A stretch of DNA of 64,000 nucleotides. It comes from Hymenoscyphus infarciens (taxonomy: Eukaryota; Ascomycota; Leotiomycetes; Helotiales; Helotiaceae). A program made the position numbers and the translations under genes. Below are positions 39,235 to 50,533 of the stretch, piece after piece; position 1 is the first letter of the stretch, and each line of letters starts with the position of its first letter. Below the pieces are notes generated by a model. That model saw only the letters and a program-made list of their open reading frames with translations, was not told the origin of the DNA and ran no database searches. The stretch lies in assembly GCA_001414345.1 (NCBI GenBank), contig LLCB01000099.1, forward strand, positions 1 to 64,000, in the 5' to 3' direction.

Positions 39235-40094
39235 CTAATTAGTAGACGTATAGATTAGATCAGATACTTAGTTACTTTATATATTTCTACTATAGATATA
39301 CTTATATAAAAGTAAACTTAATATTACTAGTAGACTCCTCTTCTCCGATCGTAATTCCTTCTACTATTTAATAACTTTTCGATAATATACTATAAACGCT
39401 TCTCTATATAGAAAGCGTCGATTACTATTACTACTACTAAAAGCTAAGGATATTATAACTGTTCTAAGTAACCTCTTAAACGCTTACTATATATAAAATC
39501 GTTAGTACTAATACTTTTAATAATACTTTCGTTTTAAGAAACTATAAACGCTTCTTAAGACAGGAAGCGCTGATTACTACCTCTAACCTCTTATCTCTCT
39601 CTAAGATAATTTAAATTATCTAAGATACTCGAAACCCGATAATAATATTAATATCTACTACTTTAAATAATAATAATATAGCGGATATACTAATAGAGAA
39701 GACGTAGTATACTGCTAAATAAGAGGAGAAGTATACTAAAGAAGAGAATAAAGACCTTCTTCTTTAAGACGAATTTTAAGTAGACTTTAAAAGATAGGAC
39801 TAAGATAACTTCGCTAAAGTCTACTAGTCTACTACTACTAAGTTATAATAAACACTTTATAGAAGAGAGGTATAGGTTAAGATAGATAGGAATAATATAT
39901 CTTAAGTATTATATAGTACTACTACTAAGGTTAACTAAACTAAGTAGTTAGACGAAGAAATATTAAAAGCTATAATAGCTAAGAGAGCTAGTACTAAAAT
40001 CTTTAAATCCTATTATAAATATATAGAGGAATATACTAAAAGATAATAAAAGTATTAGTAATAATAACATTTAGCTTCCTCAGATACTACTAGT

Positions 40095-40301
40095 AATTAC
40101 TTCGACAATCCCCTTACTAACCTAAGTCTATTATATACTACTTAAACTTAAGATAATAAAGATAATTACTTCGATAATCCTCTCGCTAACCTAGGTCTGT
40201 TATATACTACCTAAACTTAAGATAATAAAGATAATTACTTCAGCGATTCTCTCACCGACCTAGGTCTATTATATACCGCCTAAACTTAAGATAACAAAGA
40301 T
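40095..40301 (+). repeat. Three tandem 69-bp units in copia C
   Basis: The block beginning AATTACTTCG recurs at 40,095, 40,164 and 40,233, a period of 69 bp. 69 is a multiple of 3. The units translate to a 23-residue acidic repeat (NYFDNPL... ending DNKD) with CAA-to-TAA stops. The third unit is the least mutated. Likely a repeat in the gag protein. Confidence 0.85.
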
Positions 40302-40990
40302 GACAGAGTTAGGAACAAGGACTATATTATAGTACTACTAGGCAGTTCTATAAAGTTTCAACCTATAGTTATAAAACTATACTCTTTTAAAACTTCTTAA
40401 ACTTTTAAAATAGTACTAGCAGATAGAGAAGTTTCTAGGACAGCACCGTCGAATAATCTAATACTATAATCTTATAAAAAGGGGGGAACTTTAGAGCCTT
40501 AGAGTAGGCAAGATATTAAACGACAGACCCCCCCTTGATATCGATATTAACTTCGTTATTTAGAAGTTTATCAAGACGCTAATATCCTGGAACCCCTTTC
40601 AGAACCGCTCCAGGGGCGCGGACGTGGCCAACTCCGAAAGCTTCTAAGGCCTCCGAGCGACTTCGAAGTGTTGTTCTAAGAGTTCGAAACCTTTGTTCTT
40701 AATTTAAGCGACGACAGTAATAACTTCGACATTCCTACCGAACGTCCGGAGTATAATCAGCGACAAGACGATCCTAGCAGAGGCCTACTAATACGAAGAA
40801 ATGTATACTTTAATCTAGGTTAATATAAATAAGTTAAATATATAGAACGGAATAAGAGATAATAGGAGATTAAAATAGAGCTCTCTTATTAGCTAAGAAC
40901 AGGGAATAGAGAGCTCTAATTAGTTAGATTAGATAGGAGATTTTAATGATTTTTAGAGTACTAACTTCTGTTATTTTAAAAAAGTACTAG

Positions 40991-41160
40991 TGTTAGTATA
41001 TATTTAAGAGTAAATAGCGATTTAGATTAGTATACGTAGGTATACGTACTTCTTACTTAAGAGCTACTTAAGTAGTTATCGTAGCTAGCTTTACTCGGTA
41101 TATATGAATAATAATATAACTCTTTTTATATCGCTTTTATAACTATAAGTTATACTATTA
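40991..41160 (+). repeat. Copia C LTR (3')
   Basis: 170 bp, starts with intact TGTTAG, ends ACTATTA. Followed by target duplication ATAAT at 41,161-41,165. Confidence 0.92.
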
Positions 41161-41669
41161 ATAATAAAATTTAGTTTTTAAAAGAGAAGAATAAATTATA
41201 TTAATACTATTAGTAATTAATATAAGTCTTATCTTTTTTAATTACTTAAAAAACAATTACTACTTACTTAATTTATTTCTAATAAATATAATACTTTTAT
41301 ACTCTTTTTCTATTTAGTAGTACTTTTATTAATAACTTAGTAAATTAATTAAATCTATTTGTTTTTAGCTTTATAAGCTATATCTAAATTTTAGTAGTTA
41401 AGCTACTTATTTTAATATTATTTTTAGAAGTATTCTTACTAGAAGAAGTTCTTTAATTATATATATATACTATTTATAATTTACTCTTTTAAAGAGAGAT
41501 ATATCTAAAAGAAGTAAAGAGTAACTATTATAAATAGTATTTTAGTTTTCTCTATTTCTTTAATAAGTTTATTCTCTATCTATATAATCTTTTCTTTTTC
41601 TACTACTACTTTTAAACTAGTCTATTTACTTCTATTTATAAATTTCAGCTTTTCTAGCTACTTCGATTC

Positions 41670-41780
41670 TATTACGTATTTTGAAGTTGAAAACGCTCTA
41701 AGAAGCTTGAATTTAGAAGACGAAAACTCTACTATATATAGAGAGAAAAGAGGTTACGTAATACTCTCTTTTCTATAATA
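41670..41780. repeat. TRIM terminal direct repeat, left
   Basis: 111 bp, similar over its full length to 42,496-42,607 with mostly C/T and G/A differences. More RIP-mutated than the right copy. Confidence 0.87.
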
Positions 41781-42495
41781 TATCTCTTAGGTCTAGGAAA
41801 GCGACAGCTTACTAGGTCTATAACTTAAGCTAGATTATAAAAGACTCTTTAACTAATAGCTCTCTAATTCCTACGTCTTAGTATAATACTTAGAAGTGCT
41901 TCTCTTTGTAGTTATTCTACTAGCGGTTCTAGTATTCTTAAAAGTAGATTCCTACTTCCTAATCCTATCTAACTCCTATGTCTTACTCTAACTCTAGCTT
42001 ATATAGCTCTAGTTCTAGCGTAATAGCTAAAGTAGATAGCGTTCGTAGAGGTAGTAGCTATTAGCTAACGTTATATATATATATTAGCTTCGTAGAGTAC
42101 TAGGCTTCTAAATTAAATAAGATATAGTTTAGTTATAAAGTACCTCTTAGAGTAGCTAACCGATACTAGGCTTTAGATTATTATTACTTTAGTCGGTTAG
42201 TAGCTAGCTAGTTACTAGGCTTCTATCTCTTAAAAGGACTTTTACTAACTTATTACTAGGCTTTTACTAGCTCGCTTATTACTAGGCTTTTTATATTTAA
42301 TTCCCTTCTTTAAAGGACCTAGATAAGCTTATATCTTACTCGTTTAAGACTCGTCGACGTCGAGTATCGATATACTACGCTAGCTAACTATTAGTAGAGA
42401 AGCGTTTTTTAAATATATAGTAATATATTAAATATATAAGTAGAAGATAATTATTATTATAGAGTATACTATAAATATAAACTAGACTTATAACT

Positions 42496-42607
42496 ATCAC
42501 GTATTTTTAAGTTAAAAACGCTCTAAAGAGCTTGAATTTAGAAGGCGAAAACTCTGCTATATATATAGAGAAAAAGAGGTCACGTAATACTCTCTTTTCT
42601 ATAACAG
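42496..42607. repeat. TRIM terminal direct repeat, right
   Basis: 112 bp. Keeps CACG, TGCT and the CA end that the left copy has lost. Followed directly by GATTC. Confidence 0.87.
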
Positions 42608-42612
42608 ATTCT

Positions 42613-44280
42613 ATAGTACTTACTTATCCTTCTTTATTAATTAGTAAGAGAAGAAGAGAAAGAGGAAAGCTAGTGAATTTAACTAAAGTTTAGAAAAGCG
42701 AGTAGAAAAGAGAGTCTAAGTCTTAATTAGAACTCTTAGAGATAGAGTCTTTCTAATTTTACTCTAGTCTAACCTTCTTTTTTTTATATATCTATTTAAA
42801 TACTTCTTTTCTATTCTTAGAACTTTCCTAGCTACTCTACTTCTCGTTAGAATACCTAGCTTATCTAACTAAGCCGAGCTTTAATTCTAATCTACTCTAG
42901 CCTCTTCTATTCTTCTCTAGAGAAGTAGTCTATTCTCTTCTAAGTCCTAGACTAACTTAGATAGAGAAAGCTAAAATACTAAAGATAGATACTCTCTTTT
43001 AGTAGTAATAGGAATACTATCTCTTTTAGATATATAGACTACTATTTTATATTTATTAAAGAAAGAATAAAGATACTAGAAAAATAGACTAGAAGCTTAT
43101 AATATAAATAATTAGTAGAAGAGGAGAATATATAAGTCTTTCTTTATTAACTAAAAAAGAAGTCTTTATATTAAGTCTTCTTAAAATATAGATTAATTAA
43201 AAACTAAAGTTATATTTAGAAAAAGAGAAACCTATCTATTCTTACGAAGTAATTAGCTTCTATATCTATAACTTTGAAAAACTTATTTACTTATTTCTAT
43301 TTTATTTTAATTACTAAGTACTATAATAGATAGAAAATCTTTATAATTTATTAAATAGAAACTATTCTAATATAACTAGTATTTCTAAGAACTAGTACTT
43401 TTTATCTTTATAAATCCTATACTATTTTCCGCTCTTACTTTTAATAAACTAATTTCTAGGTCTCTAACTTTGTTATATTACTATAATATTAATCTAATAT
43501 TACTATATCGAATATATTTAATATATTATCGTAGAATATTACTCGATATACTACTATAACAGTTATTATAAAATCTCTTAATACTAATATTAATATCTTA
43601 ATACAAAGTCTATATTTATATATTAAAAACTACTTTAATCTACTCTCTATAGAATACCTCTTATCTTCTCTCTTAAACAAGTCTAATTTAGTAAAGAAAG
43701 CTATAAACTCCTCCGCGTCTACTTTCAAGAGCTCTTAGAATAGATTCTTATCTAGCTAGAAATGATATCGATCGCGTGATTATTTCTAATATTAATTATC
43801 ATAGAATAGCGAATCCTTCTACTTATTAATTCTTCTACTTTTTAGCTTAGTAGTATCGTATTATAGTTATCGCTATTATTCTATAGTTATTATATAACTT
43901 ATAGAAGAATTAACCTAACTAGTAATTAAGAGTCTAAGACTTTAGCTAGAGAGATTTAATATATAGTAGTATATAACGTACTCTATACTAAGAGTAGCGT
44001 ATAACGTACTCTATACTAAGAGTAGCGTTATAATAGCTATATAATATCTTAGTCTACGAAGTAAGAACTTAATTACTTTAAAGATGTTGTATTCTAAATA
44101 ATGTAGTTTATGAATATAAGTAACTACTCTGGTATAGAGGTTCTTTAGTCTTGTAGGTAACTCTTCTACTAGGCGAGGACTATACTAAGACGCTATAGCG
44201 AAGAATAGCCGCTCTAGAAGCAGAGGAGATATAATAGAGGTTACGTAGACCGCGCTGTTATTTCTAATATAGAAAGGTTC
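42613..44280. other. AT-rich RIP-mutated DNA up to the sugar transporter island
   Basis: No coding region. A perfect 28-bp tandem duplication lies at 43,972-43,999 and 44,000-44,027 (unit starts TATAACGTAC). Composition switches to normal near 44,280. The last 250 bp before the transporter stop codon should be its 3' flank. Confidence 0.5.
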
Positions 44281-44534
44281 ACCGTTGCAAAAGAGTGAGA
44301 GACCGAAAGAATCGAGACCTCTTATATCCGAATTTCCAGCTACCATCTGCGACAACTCATACAATCATCATATATGGGAAGAAGGAATGTTCTGCAATAG
44401 TTTTTTTTTCCTATTAAGAGTATGTACTCGGGCGTTTGGTGTCTTACAAAGAGGCCTCACGATGCATTCAACCAAAAAAAGGTATCAATACTTGGCGACT
44501 CGATGTCTAGCCATTGCCTTCCCACTATCCACAT

Positions 44535-46486
44535 CTATTCGTCGTCCTGCACATCGATTTCGGTCTTCTTCCATTTGCGAGCCGGGATCTTGCGCTTGAA
44601 CATAATGTCAATCTCACGATAGGATCGTCCCTTCATCTCTGGAAGGTAGAAGTATGCCGTGACCAAGCAGATGAAACCAGTGGCACCCCAGACGTAGCCG
44701 CACTTACCACCAAGGTTTCCACCCTACATCATGTTAGCAATCGTCATGGTAAGTAATTCCGAAGGGAGAGGAGTCTTACTGTTGGGTTGAGCATGTAACT
44801 TCCGAGGAAAATGCAAGGAATCTCGACGATGTAGTATGAAGCACGTCCCATTCCGGTTGTGAGCGGTCTGAGACGGATAGCGGAGGTTTCTCCAATGATG
44901 ACCCAGGATGCTGGCGCAGGTCCCAAGGTGAATAGGACGGAGACGATGAGGCCCAAGGACGCTTGTGCCAGAGAGGCTGCGTTTGACTTGCCACAAGAGG
45001 CTGCGACACCAAGAGCGACTAGTAGGATAACGTTGAAGCCTGAACCCCAGAGGTAGATGGTACGTCTGCCGAGATAGGTGGTGAGGATCCAAGAGAGCAT
45101 GACGAAGATCATCTGCAGCGCCGAGGTGATGAGACCGAGGGCGAACGCGAGATTTGTCGACACACCGGCCTCTGCGCGTAGATTAGTATGTGTATTCACC
45201 TACAATAGTAATGAAGACCACTTACGCTTGAAAAAGTAGACGGCCTGATTAGCAATCAGATTACCAGTCAAATTTTGTGCGAGGTAAACACAGCACACAA
45301 TGAGGGTACGGTAGAGATCCACGCCTTTGAAGAGTTCCAAGTGGTTGGGCTCCTTCATAGATTTCTCGAGATCAATGGTACGTCGCATCATGGCAACAGT
45401 CTCACTTGGATTCAGCCTGGATCTGCGTCCAAGACGACCAATGGCATGTGCTGCTTCTTCGAGACGACCCTTTCGCACCAACCACCCTAAAGAGCAGGCA
45501 GGTTAGCAATTGTGCACGTATCAAGACAGCCTGAAGGAGATGCAATAACTTACAAGGAGACTCGGGCGCGAGGAAGACAAGGATGGCGAGTGGAGTGGGA
45601 AACATCCATTGAAGCGCAATGGGAATCTTGTAGGCATTGGCATCGAGGTGACCGTTGTAGACGTAGGTAACCGCACCAACAATGATACTACCAATGGCCC
45701 AAAACATCTGCAGCATCTGCGTGGCAGGAGCTCGCAATTTAATTGGCACAATCTCACTGCAGTATGCTGGGGCGTTGGCAATGAAGATACCCCATGGCAT
45801 ACCCTCGAGAAGTTGGGCCAGGAAGATAATGGGAAGCGAGTCGGCAAAGTAGAAGACGAAGATGAAGGCATTCAAGAGCATGAGGCCGGTCAAGGTTGCA
45901 TAACGATATCCGATTCTGCTGGTGAGTGGGCCGGCGAGGAAGACACCGATCAGCGCACCCAGTTGCCCCGACACTTGAAGGGCCGACTGCCACTTGGTCT
46001 CGATGACATATTGTTGGCTTGCAGCGTCCCAAATACCGTATTTCTCGGCGAAGGCGGGTAGAGCGATGAAATTTCCAATGAGGAAGACATCATAGGACTC
46101 CATGATCTGGCACCGGTGTTAGAAGACATTGTCATGGTGGAACTGGGTTCAGAGAAATAGTTGCAATTCTTCGGTAAGCACGCGGAGAGGGGGGAAAAGG
46201 GAGGAGACTGTGTTGGTATACGAGACTGTGTTGGTATACGAGACTGTGTTGGTATACTTACAATCGTGCAAGACATGACAAACGCCCAGAAGGACGCCAT
46301 AGGGTAAGCTTTAACCGCGTCCAACACGCCCATGTTGTGCTCGGCATCCTCTGCCGCGACTGCATCCGCCTTGTAATCCGCCGCCTTGGACTTTTCGTCC
46401 AGGTCGTAGACATGCTCGACTTGGGCCTTTCCGACCTCGACCTCGGGGCCGTTGCCATAGCTTTTAGAATCGACGCCGGTACTCAT
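44535..46486 (-). CDS. MFS sugar/H+ symporter, alpha-glucoside (maltose) permease type, 539 aa
   Basis: Minus-strand exons 46,486-46,262, 46,106-45,554, 45,486-45,226, 45,171-44,780 and 44,723-44,535 join in frame. Every intron has a GTAAG(T/A) donor and introns 2 and 4 a GCTAAC branch. The start MSTGVDSK gives the usual hydrophilic N-terminus; an upstream in-frame ATG would add an atypical tail. After a 65-residue cytoplasmic segment come 12 predicted membrane spans. Family marks: VMSCTIIMESYDVFL in TM1, the PESPWWLVRKGR motif after TM6 (usual PESPRWL.KGR), YLGRRTIYLWG between TM8 and TM9, and YFYLPEMKGRSYREID after TM12 (usual PET.GRS..EID). Members import maltose and related alpha-glucosides, or other sugars, with protons at the plasma membrane. 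The exact sugar cannot be read from sequence. No sugar-using enzyme lies nearby. Confidence 0.93.
46204..46257. repeat. 18-bp tandem repeat (three units) in the first transporter intron
   Basis: Three perfect copies of an 18-bp unit (GAGACTGTGTTGGTATAC) lie end to end inside the 155-nt intron 46,107-46,261, starting directly at its donor. On the coding strand each unit has GTATAC and CACAG, so each offers a weak donor and acceptor. The unit length keeps frame. Confidence 0.9.
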
Positions 46487-48979
46487 GTTGGCTGCAGGTG
46501 GTGTGTACAGGTAAGGTACCTGGTGGGAGAAGTTGTGGGTGGTACAAGTTTGGGAGAAGGAGCAGAAGCAGAAGCGACATGGGAAGCGTCCACCTTTTGT
46601 ACTCGACCCCCGCCCTCTTAGCATGGTAAGGTAGTAGGCATGTCATGTGCATGGTAGTAGTAAGCATGTCATGTGTATGGGAGGTACAATAGGTACTGGT
46701 TCCGTACGACTGTTTTGCAGTGAATGCGTAAATGCGTAAATGCAGCCATGCATGGCAACTCGAGCAAGGGTCACATGCAATTACGGGGACCCCTCAGCTA
46801 CCCCAGCCACCCCAGGCACCCCAGGCACCCCAGGTCAAGTTTTTCCATCCAACCCCGCCATTTCAACTTCCCCCGACTACCCCAACAACCCCGTTCTGAC
46901 AGAATCCCAACCCACAATTACACGAGTCGCATGCCTCGAGTGCTCGAGCTACCCCCAATGTGAGGGACTCTCCGATGGGATCCTCCTCTGACAAGCATTT
47001 CTTGCAGCAATCTCCTGCAGCTGGCCTCGGTCTAACGGTTCTAACATACAGCCGCACCTATCACCGCTTAGCATCGCGTGGACTTGTTTACCCGCACCTA
47101 TCAATTCACCCACTTTCACCCCCGCTTCGAGATACCCCAGAGTTCGGCGCAAGCCCCATCAGATTTGTGGGTCATGACGAGGGAGCCAATAGAAACCTCC
47201 CAACCCAGTATGTAAACATGGGGTAGAAGGCCCGATGAGTTGCGGGGGAGTCCTTCCAACTTCGTTCTGTCGCGCGCACGCTGAGCGGGTTAGATGACGC
47301 CGAGCCGCGTCTGCTGATTTGATGGACAATTTGACACGAGGTGAAGGCCCTTTTCCTTTGTTGGCGCTTCCCTTGTGTGCGAGAGAATTACCCCTTTAGA
47401 ACGATTCTATCGATATGGAAATCCATCTCGATGTTTCAAACGATCCCTCAAAAGCTGGAAACGGGTTACGGGTAAGCAAGCTTGCTGTGCGTTTGGCGTG
47501 CATCAACTTCAACGTTACCTTGGGACAGTGCGTTTCTGGCCCAAGATTCACTTTGCATTGTCGATATCAAATTACTCACCTAACTAATCGGCACATGGCT
47601 ACCTTTTACTCGCGCGGGAGTAGGAATTGCTTAAGATTCAGATATGCCTTAGTTTCCATCCCAGCTTTTCCCAAGAGTCATCTACTCGAAAGCTTATTCT
47701 TCTTCTGAGAATCGACTCCCTTTCTCAATCTCAAGTACGAGTAGGAAAACACCCGTGAAAGACGACTGCGACGTGTCCTCGGAAACCCGGCAGCATGGTA
47801 ACGGGTAATGGCATGGTAAGTAGGTAGCGTGTATCTAGGGACCATTCCGTAGTCCCCATGTGATAGCACTAGCTCTTACCATCAACTGTTTAGAAAACGT
47901 GGAAGAGAATTCTAGCTAGCCGTCTGGTTCGTGGGGATTTCAGGTACACTATCAATTAATATAGGATCCACGATTCATAAATACAAAAGGGTTTCCTAGA
48001 TATCGGAATCAGGAGGCGGTAGGAACTAACTAGACTCATATATCTCAAATATTCCATCCTTGTTGAGTAAAATATCAATTAACCGACAGAGCTCCTGCAA
48101 ATACTTTATTATTACGACCATCGTTCTCTAAGCGTCTCTAGAGTCTAGATTGAAGAAAAGGCAGGCCTCTTAGCCTATCTCATCCTTCTGTCTCGGTTCC
48201 TAGCTCTACTTATCAACTCCTAGTCCCTACCTAGGCATGAGATCTCCTAGAACTTAACTCGGCTAAATAAATCCGTCTAAGAGTATTAATTTTCCGACTC
48301 TCAGAATCACGAGGAAGTTTATATCTAAGACATTAGTCCAAGACGTTATAACTGATAGATTAGAGAGTAGTTCTATTCCTTGATCTAAGTCGATTCCGTT
48401 AGTAATCTTACCTAGCCGCTAGCTAGTAGATTAACCAGGACATGAAAGAGAAGAAGATTAATGTAAAAGAGAGAGAGAAAGAGGTTTTTTCTTCTATTCG
48501 TATATAAGCTATATGATATATGCGTTATAAACTACTCTACGAGTATAGAAATTCTAGGAACTCTCTCGATGATTCTCTAAGCGCTGTTTATACCTCGACG
48601 GATGAACGAAGATCTAGGCGAGGGGAGATTTGTTATTTATCAAGGTTACGTTTACTAAATTATGTTCTTTTTATTAAACTTATATATTCTCTATTCTCTT
48701 ATCTTTTGTCTTATAGTATAGGTGATCAACTTTATAATACCACGGGTATACTGAATTAGGAAGGTTATATAAGTATATAACTAGACTATAATTTACTTTT
48801 CTCTTATATCTAGTATACTAGGTCATGTTCATCTTATCTAAAGTTTAGCCTACTCTGTCAACTCTATTAAAACTACGGATTCAAGCCGTATATATCGTGA
48901 TTTCTACGATAGAGGTGTATTAATTTACAACCTTCTCAAGTACGACTTCTAATCGAGTCCTACTCTTATATATTACTAA
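46487..48979. other. Upstream region of the transporter and transition to AT-rich DNA
   Basis: 46,487-47,950 has normal composition with C-rich stretches and no coding region I can support; open frames here lack recognisable protein features. A duplicated block of about 28 bp (GCATGTCATGT) lies at about 46,630-46,680. From about 47,950 to 48,979 the DNA becomes gradually more AT-rich and looks like partly RIP-mutated repeat. No gene was recognised in it. Confidence 0.45.
46801..46833. promoter_or_regulatory. Cluster of four CCCCAG sites, candidate CreA/Mig1 binding region
   Basis: CCCCAG occurs at 46,801, 46,810, 46,819 and 46,828, exactly 9 bp apart, about 315-350 bp upstream of the transporter start. 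CCCCAG is a match to the complement of the fungal carbon-repressor consensus SYGGRG. Clustered sites upstream of a sugar permease fit glucose repression. It may instead be only a young tandem repeat; binding is not shown. Confidence 0.5.
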
Positions 48980-48987
48980 GATCGGCG

Positions 48988-50525
48988 TAGTAAAGGAGAT
49001 TTATATAGTTCTTATAGAACTAACTAAACTAAGTAGCTACTTAGTTAGTTTTAAGCTTTTTTACTTAGTTTTAAGGAAATTTAAAGAACTATTAGTTAGT
49101 TTAGTTTTAGTAGACAAAAGTATATACTAGTTAGCTTTAGAGATTTATATATTTAAAATCTATTAAGTAAAGTAAGTAAAGAGAGTAACTAATTATATAA
49201 TTAAGTAAAAGTCTAATTAAATTTTTTTTTAAGATTCTCTACTAACTCGTAATACGAGTTAGTTATAGCGACTCTAAAAGCGTAGTAACTCTAAAACGGG
49301 TATCTTATACTCTTAAATATATAATAAATCAACTACTAAGCCTAATTAGGTAATTTTTATATATATAGATAGTATACTATTAACTTAATAAAAGTCTCTA
49401 TAATATCTAAGTTATTAAAGGTAATCTATATACTATTTTATAATTAATTAGATTATAATTATAAGCTTTTAGAAAGAGCTTTAGCAAGTCTTAGTAAGCT
49501 ACTCTACTTACTATCGACGATAAATTAGCGCTGTATATAAACTAAGAAGCTATATATAGCTACTCTTTAGAATTTATTACTTCTTAATATACGCTTTAAA
49601 TACTTATTCTATTATAAATATAGCTCTTTACTAGTATATCTTTAATTATATCTAAGAATTACTATTTTCTAACTATTAGTTATTAAGTAATTAATTATTT
49701 AGGTTATATCTTTAGAGTTACTACGTTTTAGATTCGCTATAACTAACTTATATAACGAGTTAGTAGAGAATCTTAAAAAAATAATTTAATTAGACTTTAA
49801 ATTAATTATATAATTAGCTTATTAAATCCGCTACTTTAACTTACTTCACTTTTAAAAGCTTAATATATATATCTCTAAAGCTAACTAGTTGTTTTAAAAC
49901 TATTTAGTATATAATAACTTTTAGGATTTTAAGAGGAATTCTAATATCTTATCTAGAAATAGCGATAGACTAAGCCTATTTAGGCTTAAATTAGTATTTC
50001 TAAGAGCTTTTATTAGTAAATACTTTACTATCTATTTCTTAAGAATACGAAACTATTTTATAAAGTCTTCTAGTATATCTAGTTTTATAATAATACTATA
50101 AATATACTACTAAAAGAAGCTAGAACACTCTTAAAAAATACTTAATATTCCCTCTATACTAGCTATATCTACTAGCTCTAAGCGTCTCTTTTCTAGTACT
50201 AAAACTACTATATTAGTACGAAGAAATAGATATTAATACTCTTATATACTTAAAATTATAGTTTAGAATACTAGATTAAGAAGAAGTAGTTATAATAATA
50301 GATAAGGAGATTAAGACTCTATAAGAGAAGAATAATCTATAAATAGCTAGATAAGTTAATTATAAGTACTTTAAAAAAATATAGTAATTATTTATCTTTA
50401 TAAATAGCCTATTTTAATAACAGTTTTCTAAAACTATAGTAGTTTATATAGTTAGTTTTACTCTTTTATTAGATAGTTCTACTAATATTCCTAAAACTAC
50501 GATATTTAAACTTTCTACTACACTA
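48988..50525 (+). mobile_element. hAT element 1 (non-autonomous, 1,538 bp)
   Basis: Perfect 8-bp target duplication GATCGGCG at 48,980-48,987 and 50,526-50,533. The element starts TAGTAAAG and ends CTACACTA, short imperfect inverted ends. It shares its first ~120 bp and last ~620 bp with hAT element 2 at 51,804-54,689. Near 50,137-50,240 the plus strand still reads the hAT dimerisation signature (IPSILAISTSSKRLFSS, usual SIPAMSAEPERLFSSA). Most of the transposase is missing. A second element is nested at about 49,126-49,890. Confidence 0.9.
49126..49890. mobile_element. Foldback/Mutator-like miniature element nested in hAT element 1
   Basis: Arms of about 165 bp are inverted copies: ACTAGTTAGCTTTAGAGAT at 49,126 against its complement ending at 49,889, and GATTCTCTACTAACTCG at about 49,234 against its complement near 49,755-49,775. 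The interior of about 400 bp has no coding capacity. Long terminal inverted repeats are typical of Mutator-type or foldback elements. The duplication at the insertion site is not clear. It interrupts hAT DNA that is continuous in hAT element 3. Confidence 0.75.
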
Positions 50526-50533
50526 GATCGGCG

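Larger units (their letters stand above)
39065..41160 (+). mobile_element. Copia element C: non-autonomous deletion derivative of copia B
   Basis: LTRs of 170 bp at 39,065-39,234 and 40,991-41,160 match the copia B LTR in reverse orientation. Both sides carry the duplication ATAAT (39,060-39,064 and 41,161-41,165). Length 2,096 bp against 6,162 for copia B. It keeps the leader and gag start (39,235 to about 40,020, matching the complement of 33,400-34,259) and the DNA before the 3' LTR (about 40,860-40,990, complement of 28,438-28,560), and lacks pol. Between them are three 69-bp tandem units and a patch with normal CA, TG and CG content at about 40,290-40,800. It would need proteins from an autonomous relative to move. 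Confidence 0.9.
41670..42607. mobile_element. TRIM-like miniature LTR element (938 bp)
   Basis: Terminal direct repeats of 111 bp (41,670-41,780) and 112 bp (42,496-42,607) start TAT(T/C)ACGTATTTT and end CTATAA(T/C)A, i.e. TG...CA ends changed by RIP. Perfect 5-bp duplication GATTC lies at 41,665-41,669 and 42,608-42,612. The 715-bp interior codes for no recognisable gag or pol. This is the layout of a terminal-repeat retrotransposon in miniature. Orientation could not be set because neither a primer-binding site nor a polypurine tract is clear. The interior contains several copies of the short motif ACTAGGCTT. Confidence 0.85.

Noticed and set aside
47415..47708. 97-codon open frame upstream of the sugar transporter
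   Set aside because: No family features, several rare-looking residue runs and no intron or promoter context; it lies in the transporter upstream region.
48520..48759. 79-codon open frame in the transition zone
   Set aside because: It lies in partly RIP-mutated AT-rich DNA and ends in Leu/Tyr/Ser-rich translation typical of AT-rich noncoding sequence.
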